Origin: JBFLXN01 sp040755715 [NCBI: Candidatus Edwardsbacteria bacterium]
GTDB lineage: Bacteria; Edwardsbacteria; AC1; JBFLXN01
Assembly: GCA_040755715.1 (NCBI GenBank)
Contig: JBFLXN010000061.1
Location: 1-13,872 of the forward strand
DNA: 13,872 nt
Direction of reading: 5' to 3'
Part shown: piece by piece, positions 1 to 7,102 of the stretch
Layout of the letters: every line of letters starts with the position of its first letter
How positions within the stretch are numbered: position 1 is the stretch's first letter
Translations under genes and position numbers: made by a program
The notes under the pieces: model-generated
What the model was told of the DNA's origin: nothing
Databases searched by the model: none
Seen by the model: the letters and a program-made list of their open reading frames with translations, nothing else

Positions 1-310
1 TGAGCCTGACATCCATTCCGTCTATCGTCCTGTTGGTGCCCTTGTAGACTATCTGCCAGCCTTTCTCTCCTACAATCTTCCGCTCAAACCGGCTGGCATT
101 GGTGACTCTGACACCGTCATCCCATCTCCTAACTGCTTCAACGGCGTTGGCGTCATTCGGATAGCCCCGATAGTAGGAAACAGGCCCACCCAAACTCATA
201 TCAGCCATGATGTAGCGAACCCGAGCCTCATCATAAGCTTCTGCTGAGGTGCTGAGGGCAAACAGTAGCCCTATGGACAGAAGAGCCAAAGATAGATTTT
301 TATGCTGCAT
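1..310 (-). CDS. Secreted protein of unknown function, N-terminal part only
   Basis: The gene reads from ATG at 310 leftwards and is still open at base 1, so only about 103 residues are visible. The start is supported by a strong Shine-Dalgarno (AAAGGAGG, five bases before ATG). Residues 1-25 form a typical Sec signal peptide: a short basic N-terminus (MQHKNLS), a hydrophobic core rich in Leu/Ala/Ile, and a small-residue cleavage region ending STSAEA before YDEARV. The mature part is polar and contains an Asn/Asp-rich stretch, then RWDDGVRV and GWQIVYKG. I do not recognise a family. Export to periplasm or surface is inferred from the signal peptide; function cannot be stated. Confidence 0.75.
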   Translation of the reverse strand, partial: MQHKNLSLALLSIGLLFALSTSAEAYDEARVRYIMADMSLGGPVSYYRGYPNDANAVEAVRRWDDGVRVTNASRFERKIVGEKGWQIVYKGTNRTIDGMDVRL

Positions 311-340
311 GGTTTCCTCCTTTCTTTTTGGGCAGAAGAC

Positions 341-473
341 TTCTGCAAAATGCCTGTTAAGTGTCATGGCGAGGAGCAAAGCGACGAAGCAATCTCTTTA
401 TTTACCATGAGTTGGGATTGCTTCGTCCCGATAAATCGGGACTCGCAATGACAAATTATCTCATTTTGCAGAA
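341..473. repeat. 133-bp palindromic element (MITE/REP-like)
   Basis: Three nested inverted arm pairs are visible. The outer 12-bp arms TTCTGCAAAATG (341-352) and CATTTTGCAGAA (462-473) are perfect. The next pair, GTCATGGCGAG (363-373) and CTCGCAATGAC (442-452), has one mismatch. The inner pair GACGAAGCAATC (383-394) and GATTGCTTCGTC (416-427) is perfect. The right half also holds a small hairpin, CCCGAT-AA-ATCGGG. The word GTCATTGCGAGGAGC..GCAATC is, from memory, a dispersed palindrome seen in many uncultured bacterial genomes. No coding capacity is credible; the open frame crossing it is an artefact of the palindrome. Confidence 0.7.
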
Positions 474-482
474 CTCTATTTG

Positions 483-578
483 GGCAGCATTTCGCCTAAC
501 GGTCTGCGTGTTTGCGAAGTGCCAAAGGCATTTGGGTGAGCGAAGCGAACCGCAAACACGCTGTTAGCCGATGCTGCC
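483..578 (-). other. attC-like recombination site (integron cassette end)
   Basis: Read on the minus strand, this begins six bases after the amidohydrolase stop codon. It shows GGCTAAC (569-563), the arm GCGTGTTTGCG pairing perfectly over 11 bp (506-516 with 551-561), a roughly 34-base variable loop, a short unpaired spacer, then GTTAGGC (500-494). The last box fits the attC core GTTRRRY exactly; the first differs from the ideal inverse by one base. A further 8-bp arm pair, GGCAGCAT (483-490) and ATGCTGCC (571-578), lies outside. Box, spacer, stem, loop, stem, spacer, box is the architecture of attC sites, and the position directly behind a gene in the gene's orientation is what a cassette requires. 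A chromosomal palindrome unrelated to integrons remains possible. Confidence 0.5.
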
Positions 579-584
579 AACTAT

Positions 585-1436
585 TTACCACTCCCATTTT
601 GTTAATTCAAGTATGTTGCCTTCAGATATATCAAATGCAAGATCCTTAGGCAAAAGTTGTGCAAATTTTTGCCAAACATCTAAACTCATTTTGAAATTAT
701 CTGGGTCTAAATCATCCCATGTAAATCTATCTGTTCCCCATACTACTCTTTTGGGGAATAATTGACAGATTTTTCGCCAACCATCCACTTTATCCAGTAG
801 CCACTGCTCAGCGCTTCCTGAGAGCCATTTTTCTCCTTCGAATCTGAATTGGACTCCAAAATCGCAGTAAAGATTAGTAACCTCATTCATAAGTGATTCA
901 ATAACAGAGTGAAAAACACCGTGATCTGCATGTGCCCAAATAAATTTTGTTCGTTTAAATTTAGCTAATGCTCGCTTCATAACCTCTATATCTCTACAAT
1001 GCACCATTATTGGAAGGCCTGCGTTACCACAATATTCAAAAATTTTCTTATATACAGGATTCTCTTCTTTTTCTTTGGGGACAGGCTTCAAAAATTTCTG
1101 TTCATGCTCTTTTCTATCTTTCCAAAAAACATACTCATCATTAGTACAATCTAGGAATATCTCCCCAACACCTTTCCAAAATTCAGTATCTAATTTTCTC
1201 AAATATACTTCTAATAAGGTTTCATCCCAAGTAAAATCTACAGTGGAGGAAAATGGAATAAATCTGCTTCTATATTTTATTACAGCTTTTTCAACTTCTG
1301 AATCAGTTTCCTCTTCCGCTCCTGGACACCCGAATAAGACAGCACCTCGAACTTCATTTTGATCCATTAGGTTCACTAAAGTGCTTATGTATTCATCTGT
1401 ATCTTCAGCAATTAAGTGGGTGTGACTATCTATCAT
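585..1436 (-). CDS. Amidohydrolase-family metal-dependent hydrolase (TIM barrel)
   Basis: A 283-residue protein beginning MIDSHTHL, the strand-1 HxH metal motif (His5, His7) of the amidohydrolase superfamily, most like the Amidohydro_2 (PF04909) group. Further expected ligands are PIMVHCRD (His146), FIWAHAD (His169) and VVWGTDRF (Asp236), with Glu92 in GVGEIF as a possible extra metal or active-site residue. SEGN near the C-terminus resembles the conserved GN that closes these barrels. There is no signal peptide, so it is probably cytoplasmic and acts on a C-N, C-C or ester bond of an unknown small substrate. No Shine-Dalgarno is obvious before ATG 1436. The gene is bracketed by attC-like structures rather than by operon partners, suggesting acquisition as a cassette. 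Family assignment is fairly sure; substrate is unknown. Confidence 0.85.
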   Translation of the reverse strand: MIDSHTHLIAEDTDEYISTLVNLMDQNEVRGAVLFGCPGAEEETDSEVEKAVIKYRSRFIPFSSTVDFTWDETLLEVYLRKLDTEFWKGVGEIFLDCTNDEYVFWKDRKEHEQKFLKPVPKEKEENPVYKKIFEYCGNAGLPIMVHCRDIEVMKRALAKFKRTKFIWAHADHGVFHSVIESLMNEVTNLYCDFGVQFRFEGEKWLSGSAEQWLLDKVDGWRKICQLFPKRVVWGTDRFTWDDLDPDNFKMSLDVWQKFAQLLPKDLAFDISEGNILELTKWEW

Positions 1437-1468
1437 GATTTATCTTTTAATTTGTTGTTGGCAGTTTC

Positions 1469-1549
1469 GGCTAACTCGTTCATATCTGCATTGCGTATAT
1501 CACTCCTATTTGGCAGTATAGACGCATTGCGCATATACTCACTTTAGCT
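1469..1549 (-). other. Degenerate attC-like site upstream of the amidohydrolase
   Basis: On the minus strand this runs AGCTAAA (1549-1543) .. TATATGCGCAATGC .. loop .. GCAATGCAGATAT .. GTTAGCC (1475-1469). The inner arms match at about 10 of 13 positions and the end boxes at 5 of 7. The bases after the last box (GAAACTGCC) resemble those after the better site (GAAATGCTGCC). The same stretch also holds a direct repeat of GCATTGCGNATAT (near 1488 and 1524), so the pairing could be fortuitous. It is the only candidate for the other end of the cassette. Confidence 0.25.
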
Positions 1550-1599
1550 GTAAACTCCTGAACTGACTTTTTTGTATCTTCAATTTCTCCCTTTTTACC

Positions 1600-4065
1600 T
1601 CATCCGACCACAAAATTCACCAGTTTTTTGGGAACAAAGATTGCTTTTTTAATCTCCTTTCCAGCTAAATAACCTTTTACCTTTTCATTCTCCATCGTCT
1701 TTTTCTTGACTTCTTCTTCTCCTGTCTCTGCCGGAACAGAAACCCTGCCCCTTACCTTTCCGTTCACTTCAACTATATATGTTATTTCTTCTTCTTTCAA
1801 TACAGATTCGTCGCAAACCGGCCAGGAACTCTTAAATATACTCTCCCCAAATTCCATCTTCTGCCACAATTCCTCTCCTAAATGAGGAGCAAAAAGCGCT
1901 AAGAGTTTGATAAAATTGACCAGACAATACCGACCAAACGAATTGTTTAACTCAATCTTCTCCAAATCAGTCAAAATATCCATCAATTTGGCAATAATTG
2001 TGTTAAACTGCAAAGCCACAATATCTTGTTCAATATATTTAATGTATTTGTTTAACTTACGACATAGTCTTATTTGTTCCTCGTTAAGTTCTGATGTTTT
2101 TGGAAGTTGCGTTTCTTGAGTTAATGGATATTCTTTGATATTTTGGACTAAGTTGTATATTCTGTTAATAAACCTTGTAGTTCCAGTTGTGGACTCTTCG
2201 TTCCAGATAATTTCTCGTTCAGAAGGAGCAAAGAAGAACATAGCTAGTCTTGAGGCATCTACTCCGTTGTTTTCCATCAACTCTACTGGAGAAATGAGAT
2301 TTCCTTTGGATTTTGACATCACTTCACCATTTTTGTCCAAGACCATTCCATGATTAAAAAGATTGAAAGTGGGTTCATCTATTGGAAGATAACCAGCATC
2401 AAATAGAACCTTGGTAATGAATCTGAAATAAAGAAGATGTCCGCAGGCGTGTTCCACTCCTCCGATGTATAAATCTATAGGAAACCACTTTTTCACTTTA
2501 TCTTTGGAAAAAGGCTCACAATCATTATGAGCATCAGTATAGCGAAGAAAATACCAAGAAGAACAGACAAAGGTATCCATCGTGTCCGGGTCTCGCTGTG
2601 CCATATCTTGGCATTTGGAACATTTTGTCTCCGTGAATTCTTTAACATCCGCTAAAGGCGAACGCCCTTTGGGGATAAAGTCAATGTTCCCCTTGGGGAG
2701 AAGGACTGGAAGGTCTTTTTCTGGGACTGAAACGATCCCACACTTCTCGCAATGAATGATTGGTATAGGTGCACCCCAGTAGCGCTGGCGAGAGATTAAC
2801 CAATCTCTCAATTTGTAATTTACTTTTTCTCTGCCTCTCCCCTTTTCTATCACATAATCGGTTACTCTTTTAATTCCAATTTCCGAAGGAATTCCATCAA
2901 AGGAACCAGAGTTAACCATTGTTCCTGGCTCTGTATAGGCTTCTTTCATCTCTGATGGGTCAAGGTTTTGACCAGGCGGCTGAATGACTACCTTTATCGG
3001 GATATCATATCTTCTAGCAAACTCAAAATCTCTTTGGTCATGTCCAGGCACACCCATCACTACTCCAGTTCCGTAAGAAGCCAGAACATAATCAACCACC
3101 CAGAGCTGAACTCTTTCACGAGATAGTGGATTGATTGCATATTCACCGGTAAAGATGCCGTCTTTTTCAGTTACAGTAGAAACTCGCTCAATTTCTGTTT
3201 TTAGAATTGATTTTTCAATATACTTTAAAACTTCCTTCTCATATCTTGTCCCTTCAACTATTTTCTTTGCCAAAGGATTTTCTGGAGCAATAGCGATGAA
3301 GGTAACGCCATAGATAGTATCGGGTCGAGTAGTAAAAACTGACAGAAGTTTACCGGTTTTCTCCATACTAAAATCAATTTCAGTGCCAATACTTTTACCA
3401 ATCCAATTCTTTTGCATTGTCTTGACATTTTCCGGCCAGCCAGTTAATCGGTCAAGACTCTTAAGCAATCTCTCGGCATATTCAGTAATCTTAAAGAACC
3501 ACTGTTTAAGTGTCTTTTTGGTTACTTGAGAATGACAGCGCCAGCAAGTTCCCTGTTCAACCTGTTCGTTTGCCAGAACTGTCTTACATCCTGGGCACCA
3601 ATTGACTAAGGATTCACCCTGATAGGCCAAACCTCGTTCAAAGAGTTTCAAGAAAACCCACTGCGTCCATTTATAGTAATTCGGGAGGCAAGTAATTACC
3701 TCTCGATTCCAGTCATAACTAATGCCCATCTTTTTGAGAGTATTTCTTGATACTTCAATACATCCTAATGTCCATTTTTCTGGGTCAAGACTCCGGGTAA
3801 TGGCGGCTTCTTCGGCTGGAAGTCCAAAAGCATCCCAACCAATTGGATGAAGGATATCATAGCCTTGCATCATTTTATAACGGGCGATGACATCACCTAT
3901 GGCATAGTTGCGAAAATGTCCCATATGAATATCCCCAGAAGTATAAGCGAACATTTCCAGCATGTAAAATTTCTTTCTGGGATTTTCGTTAGTCTTGTAT
4001 AATCCGGTCTCTTCCCAGATTTTTTGCCACTTGGATTCTATTTCTTTAAAAGGATATTTCAGCAT
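1600..4065 (-). CDS. leuS: Leucyl-tRNA synthetase
   Basis: A complete 821-residue class Ia synthetase that charges tRNA-Leu in the cytoplasm. In order: the ATP-binding HIGH motif as HMGH (47-50); a zinc knuckle with CPGC (157-160) and CWRC (174-177); the CP1 editing domain at about 220-415 with TRPDT (246-250) and GHDQRDFEFA (341-350), whose Asp is expected to anchor the mischarged amino acid; a second Cys4 cluster, CEKC (439-442) with CSKC (482-485); the KMSKS loop as VMSKS (582-586); the anticodon-binding helical domain; and a C-terminal tRNA-binding domain with VNGKVRGRV. Length and order are those of bacterial LeuRS, slightly shorter than the roughly 860 residues of E. coli. Its first 20 bases overlap the end of nfo, so it is last in the holA operon and probably translationally coupled. 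No terminator is evident downstream. Confidence 0.97.
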   Translation of the reverse strand: MLKYPFKEIESKWQKIWEETGLYKTNENPRKKFYMLEMFAYTSGDIHMGHFRNYAIGDVIARYKMMQGYDILHPIGWDAFGLPAEEAAITRSLDPEKWTLGCIEVSRNTLKKMGISYDWNREVITCLPNYYKWTQWVFLKLFERGLAYQGESLVNWCPGCKTVLANEQVEQGTCWRCHSQVTKKTLKQWFFKITEYAERLLKSLDRLTGWPENVKTMQKNWIGKSIGTEIDFSMEKTGKLLSVFTTRPDTIYGVTFIAIAPENPLAKKIVEGTRYEKEVLKYIEKSILKTEIERVSTVTEKDGIFTGEYAINPLSRERVQLWVVDYVLASYGTGVVMGVPGHDQRDFEFARRYDIPIKVVIQPPGQNLDPSEMKEAYTEPGTMVNSGSFDGIPSEIGIKRVTDYVIEKGRGREKVNYKLRDWLISRQRYWGAPIPIIHCEKCGIVSVPEKDLPVLLPKGNIDFIPKGRSPLADVKEFTETKCSKCQDMAQRDPDTMDTFVCSSWYFLRYTDAHNDCEPFSKDKVKKWFPIDLYIGGVEHACGHLLYFRFITKVLFDAGYLPIDEPTFNLFNHGMVLDKNGEVMSKSKGNLISPVELMENNGVDASRLAMFFFAPSEREIIWNEESTTGTTRFINRIYNLVQNIKEYPLTQETQLPKTSELNEEQIRLCRKLNKYIKYIEQDIVALQFNTIIAKLMDILTDLEKIELNNSFGRYCLVNFIKLLALFAPHLGEELWQKMEFGESIFKSSWPVCDESVLKEEEITYIVEVNGKVRGRVSVPAETGEEEVKKKTMENEKVKGYLAGKEIKKAIFVPKKLVNFVVG

Positions 4066-4900
4066 AAAGCGACCTGATTACTTTCATATTTCTTTTATCG
4101 TCTTCAAAATTCATCTTTGGCGTTTCCAGTATGGCTGGTAAATCCCTCAGTTTAGGATGATTTACCACTCTTCTAAAACCGTCAATTCCAATCTTACCCT
4201 TCCCAATATCTTCGTGGCGGTCAATATGGGAGCTACAATCTGATTTGGCATCATTCAGATGAAGAAGTTTCAGCTTTTCCAAACCTATGAGTTGCTCAAT
4301 CTCCTTGAGAGTCGTTTCTAATCCTTCAGCCGTAGCTAAGTCATAGCCTGCTGCAAAGGCATGACAGGTATCAAAACAAAGTCCTAATAATGATTTCCTC
4401 TCCCCTACTTTCCCAATAATTTCAGCAATTTCTTCAAAGGAACCTCCAAGATAATCACCACTTCCAGCAGTATTTTCTAATAAGACAGGAATTCTTGTAT
4501 TTGTTTCCTCCAGAATTTTTTTCAGTGCTTGCCCAAATCTCTTTATACCGCTTTCTCTTCCTTTACCCTTGTGACTTCCTAAATGGGTGACAAAAAATTC
4601 TGCCTGCAAGATTTCTGCATATTTGAGGTCCTGTTTAAAGGCTTGAATTGACTTTTTGTAAAGGGCATCTTCAGGAGAAGCCAGATTGACGACATAGGGA
4701 ATATGAACAACTAAGGGTGAAATTTTTGCTTCTTTTCTTAGGTTGACAAATCTAATAATGTCTTCTGTAAGATGTTTGGCTCTTTTCCAGTCAATTGGAT
4801 TGCGGGAAAAGATTTGCAGGCAATCGCAGTCAAGTGCCTTTGCTCTCTCTATGGCTTTGTGAATTCTCCCCGTAATAGAAACATGGAATCCAAAACGCAT
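4046..4900 (-). CDS. nfo: Endonuclease IV (AP endonuclease, DNA repair)
   Basis: A 284-residue TIM-barrel enzyme that cleaves 5' of abasic sites and trims blocked 3' ends in base excision repair. All nine trinuclear zinc ligands of the family can be placed: His66 (HIPY), His106 (HLGS), Glu142 (LENTAGSG), Asp177 and His180 (CFDTCHAFAAGYD), His214 (HLND), Asp227 and His229 (HIDRHEDIG), and Glu259 (ILETP). These sit within three residues of the E. coli numbering. I chose ATG 4900 because the family consensus begins MRFGFHVS. An upstream in-frame start at 4975 would add 25 residues made of the preceding gene's zinc-ribbon DNA. The start overlaps the preceding stop by one base (TGATG), a coupling arrangement. 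The 3' end overlaps leuS by 20 bp. Confidence 0.95.
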   Translation of the reverse strand: MRFGFHVSITGRIHKAIERAKALDCDCLQIFSRNPIDWKRAKHLTEDIIRFVNLRKEAKISPLVVHIPYVVNLASPEDALYKKSIQAFKQDLKYAEILQAEFFVTHLGSHKGKGRESGIKRFGQALKKILEETNTRIPVLLENTAGSGDYLGGSFEEIAEIIGKVGERKSLLGLCFDTCHAFAAGYDLATAEGLETTLKEIEQLIGLEKLKLLHLNDAKSDCSSHIDRHEDIGKGKIGIDGFRRVVNHPKLRDLPAILETPKMNFEDDKRNMKVIRSLYAEISF

Positions 4901-5634
4901 CAAATTTGAATCCCTAATAATTCGTTCCCACACTTTTCGCAATACCAGTTGTCGGCTCTGTTTGGTGTTCCACATTTTGGACAGACTAATTTCTCGGCGT
5001 CTTCATCCTCGGCCGGTGTTAAAGAACTGGGCCATTCCAGGCCAATGTCTTCTTTGGGCAAAGTCGGTTCTAATGTTACTGGTGGTGATACTGCCGCTAC
5101 CGTTTCCACAGGAATTTCTGGTGTAGGTGTGGGTGATGGCGGAACAACAGAAACCTCAGCTACTGGTTCTCTTTCTACTTTGGGCTTTACCACTGGTGGT
5201 GCCTGTCGCATTTGAAATAGTTTTTGGCCGAGAACAATTTTCTCATTTAATTCCCTTAGACGAGTTTCATAGTCAGCAATTTCTCGGTTTTTCTCTTCCT
5301 CCAAAGTTTTCTTTAAGTCATCTTCAAATTCACCGACTAAATGTCGCAACTCAATTTCATCAATATCATCTTTAAGCCTATTTTTCTTTTTTGTTAGTTC
5401 TTCTTTTTCTAACTCATATCTTGTGAGATCGCTCTCAATGTTTCCGCCTTTAGTTTGAAGTTCAGCTGAAATCTCTTTCAAACGGGCTTCATAATCAGTC
5501 TTGACTTTTTCATAAATTTCTGGCCGAGTAAAATTCTTCTTCTCTTCAAGTTTAGTTAGACGTTCAGTAAGTATAGCCTTGGTTTCTTCCAATCGCTGTA
5601 ATTCTTGGAGTAAAAGTTCAGCTTCATCTGCCAT
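4900..5634 (-). CDS. Coiled-coil protein with C-terminal zinc ribbon, unknown function
   Basis: A 244-residue protein in three parts. Residues 1-140 are a charged Glu/Lys/Leu-rich helix with long heptad character, expected to form a coiled coil. Residues about 145-195 are a Pro/Val/Thr-rich linker (PPSPTPTPEIP). Residues 216-240 form a zinc ribbon with Cys218, Cys221, Cys232 and Cys235 (CPKC..CEKC). I do not recognise a named family; the ribbon resembles those of protein- or nucleic-acid-binding adaptor proteins. ATG 5634 is preferred over a TTG at 5649 because an excellent Shine-Dalgarno (GAGGAGG, 5647-5641) lies between them and overlaps the holA stop. The gene sits between holA and nfo with no real gaps, so co-expression with replication and repair genes is certain in arrangement, but a functional link is only inference. 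Confidence 0.85.
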   Translation of the reverse strand: MADEAELLLQELQRLEETKAILTERLTKLEEKKNFTRPEIYEKVKTDYEARLKEISAELQTKGGNIESDLTRYELEKEELTKKKNRLKDDIDEIELRHLVGEFEDDLKKTLEEEKNREIADYETRLRELNEKIVLGQKLFQMRQAPPVVKPKVEREPVAEVSVVPPSPTPTPEIPVETVAAVSPPVTLEPTLPKEDIGLEWPSSLTPAEDEDAEKLVCPKCGTPNRADNWYCEKCGNELLGIQI

Positions 5635-5635
5635 T

Positions 5636-5648
5636 TTTCCCCTCCTCA
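5636..5648 (-). promoter_or_regulatory. Shine-Dalgarno overlapping the holA stop codon
   Basis: On the minus strand the bases TGAGGAGGGG combine the holA TGA stop (5648-5646) with a near-perfect ribosome-binding site six bases before ATG 5634. It fixes the start of the coiled-coil/zinc-ribbon gene and implies reinitiation coupling with holA. Confidence 0.75.
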
Positions 5649-6650
5649 ACCATTTTTACATATTTGATAGACTAACTTTTCTAATAGGAATTGTTCCTCT
5701 CCCCTACCTTCTTTTAAGTTCAGGTCTGTTTGATGCAAAAGGAAGAGTGCTTGTTTAATGTCTTCTTCTTTAATCCTTTGTGCTTGATAGAAATAATTAG
5801 GAAAATACATTTTGTTAATTTTCGTCTTTTCCCTTATGCTATCTTTGGATTCATTTCTGAGACAAAGGAGTTTTATTTTCCATAGACAAAGGTAATGATA
5901 TGTCAGAGTATTGAGAATCATTAATGGCTCTTCATCGCATTGAAGTAATTGATAAAGCAAAACTAAGGCTTGTTTTTTCTCTTGATTTCCCATCGTCCAA
6001 GCAAGGTCAAAAGCAGTCTTATTCTTGGATAGACCTACTACTTTTTCAACATCTGTTTGTTCAATAGTCCTCCGTTCTCCAGTGTAGATAACTAATTTAT
6101 CTATCTCATTTTTTAAATCAGCCAGATTCCTACCTACACTTTTTTGAAGTAGTTTACTTGCCTTGGGAGTGATTTTCTTTTCTTGTTTTTCTACTTGTCG
6201 TCTAATCCAGTCTGGAATTTCGTCCTCAAAAGGTGGCCAAAACACCAGACTATGCACTTTCTCTGCCAGTGCCTTATAAAATTTTGTTCTGAAGTCTATT
6301 TTGGGGGTAACTAAAACGAGAACATTAGTAAGTGAAGAAGTGGTCTCTAAATAATTTAAAATTTTCTCTTTTTCTAAAAGACGGTTGAAATCTCTTACGA
6401 TAATTATCCTTCTTTCAGCCAGAAACGCCAAACTGGACAACTTGTCTATAATTTCATCTGCCTTAGTTTCTGTTCCATAGAGTATTTCTCTATTAAACCC
6501 CCATGATGTTTTTGGTATCAGATTTTCACAGAGGAGTTGCAGAGATTCTTCTTTTAAGAATTCTTCCTCACCGCTGAGGAGATAAACAGAATAGAATTTT
6601 CTCTGAGAAATTTCTTCTCTTAATTGTGAATAAGCATTTTTTGAGGGCAT
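5646..6650 (-). CDS. holA: DNA polymerase III delta subunit (clamp-loader wrench)
   Basis: A 334-residue delta subunit, close to the 343 of E. coli, which opens the beta sliding clamp within the clamp-loader complex. The N-terminal region has the family signature YSVYLLSGEEEFLKEE, a degenerate AAA+ domain without a Walker-A lysine. It continues through the beta-clamp-interaction region (SSLAFLAERRIIIVRDF), the lid domain (GRNLADLKNEIDKL) and the C-terminal collar helices (QTDLNLKEGRG). ATG 6650 gives an N-terminus like other delta subunits; an in-frame TTG at 6665 would add five residues. Neither start has a clear Shine-Dalgarno. The gene is first in the operon holA, zinc-ribbon, nfo, leuS. 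In many proteobacteria holA also lies near leuS with lptE between them; here two other genes take that place. Confidence 0.93.
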   Translation of the reverse strand: MPSKNAYSQLREEISQRKFYSVYLLSGEEEFLKEESLQLLCENLIPKTSWGFNREILYGTETKADEIIDKLSSLAFLAERRIIIVRDFNRLLEKEKILNYLETTSSLTNVLVLVTPKIDFRTKFYKALAEKVHSLVFWPPFEDEIPDWIRRQVEKQEKKITPKASKLLQKSVGRNLADLKNEIDKLVIYTGERRTIEQTDVEKVVGLSKNKTAFDLAWTMGNQEKKQALVLLYQLLQCDEEPLMILNTLTYHYLCLWKIKLLCLRNESKDSIREKTKINKMYFPNYFYQAQRIKEEDIKQALFLLHQTDLNLKEGRGEEQFLLEKLVYQICKNG

Positions 6651-6850
6651 ATAGTGCTCTGTCAATTAAATAGTTACTTCTGAAAAATCTTATGAAACTA
6701 CAGATTCACCTACGCACCAAAATTTGGTGCGGGGTTAACACGGATATAAATATAACAAAAATAGAAAAACAAAAGCAAGAAAAAAAGGTAGCGGAAAGGA
6801 ATTGCAGAAAATAAAGAGCCCCTTGGGGTATTTGTTGAACATCAGCCAGC
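6651..6850. other. holA leader / left flank of the IS insertion
   Basis: A 200-bp AT-rich stretch. It holds a perfect palindrome GCACCAAAATTTGGTGC (6714-6730) not followed by a T-run, and a small CCCC-TT-GGGG hairpin near 6818. No convincing native promoter for holA was found here; a nearby possibility lies at the IS end (6912-6939). Confidence 0.5.
6846..6850. repeat. Possible 5-bp target duplication of the IS3-like element (left copy)
   Basis: CCAGC immediately precedes the left terminal repeat and recurs at 9735-9739 directly after the right one. Five bases is short, and the left and right ends differ by one base in spacing, so this is suggestive only. Confidence 0.4.
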
Positions 6851-6890
6851 ATTGGACAGATGGGGGTAAACAGACATAGAGACTTTAGGG

Positions 6891-6919
6891 TTGTGCTGGA
6901 CTCAAAAATGGGGTATAAT
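6891..6919 (+). promoter_or_regulatory. Sigma70-like promoter of the IS3-like transposase, now displaced
   Basis: TTGTGC (6891-6896), a 17-bp spacer and a consensus TATAAT (6914-6919). In the sequence reconstructed without the nested IS, the start point would fall about 20 bp before the AGGAGG and ATG of the transposase at 8701. Today 1.75 kb separates them. Confidence 0.6.
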
Positions 6920-6939
6920 ATTATCCCTGATAATGTCAA
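6912..6939 (-). promoter_or_regulatory. Possible hybrid promoter reading out of the nested IS towards holA
   Basis: On the minus strand a perfect TTGACA (6939-6934) lies inside the IS terminal repeat. After 16 bp comes TATACC (6917-6912) in the flanking DNA. Transcription would start near 6905 and reach holA after about 250 bp. The -10 is imperfect, so activity is uncertain. Confidence 0.35.
6920..6928. repeat. 9-bp target site duplication of the nested IS, left copy
   Basis: ATTATCCCT, identical to 8676-8684 on the other side of the element. This defines the insertion boundaries. Confidence 0.85.
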
Positions 6940-7102
6940 AAGTTCTATGAAAGAAAATGAAAGATAAAATGCAATACGAAGCAGGATAAAAGGCTGGAAA
7001 AATAGAAGAACAAGAGATTTAAAGAGCAGGAAAAGTATAGAAAAAGTAAAAAAGGCAAAAAGAGTTAGTTAAGGAAAAGGTCTTTGAAATAGTTAAGTAA
7101 GT

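Noticed and set aside
361-567. Plus-strand open frame of 68 codons
   Set aside because: It lies entirely over the palindromic element and attC-like site and encodes palindrome artefacts (e.g. LGERSEPQTRC).
1437-1599. Leucine-responsive leader or terminator near leuS
   Set aside because: This side is downstream of leuS. No GC stem with a T-run and no T-box-like or attenuator structure was seen; leuS is expressed from the holA operon.
4901-4975. Extended N-terminus for endonuclease IV
   Set aside because: The extra 25 residues are read from the preceding zinc-ribbon coding DNA, and the family consensus begins at MRFGFHVS (4900).
6706-6939. Minus-strand open frame of 77 codons with a hydrophobic tail
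   Set aside because: It runs across the IS3-like terminal repeat, the 9-bp duplication and the nested IS boundary. It has no ribosome-binding site, and its hydrophobicity comes from A/T runs.
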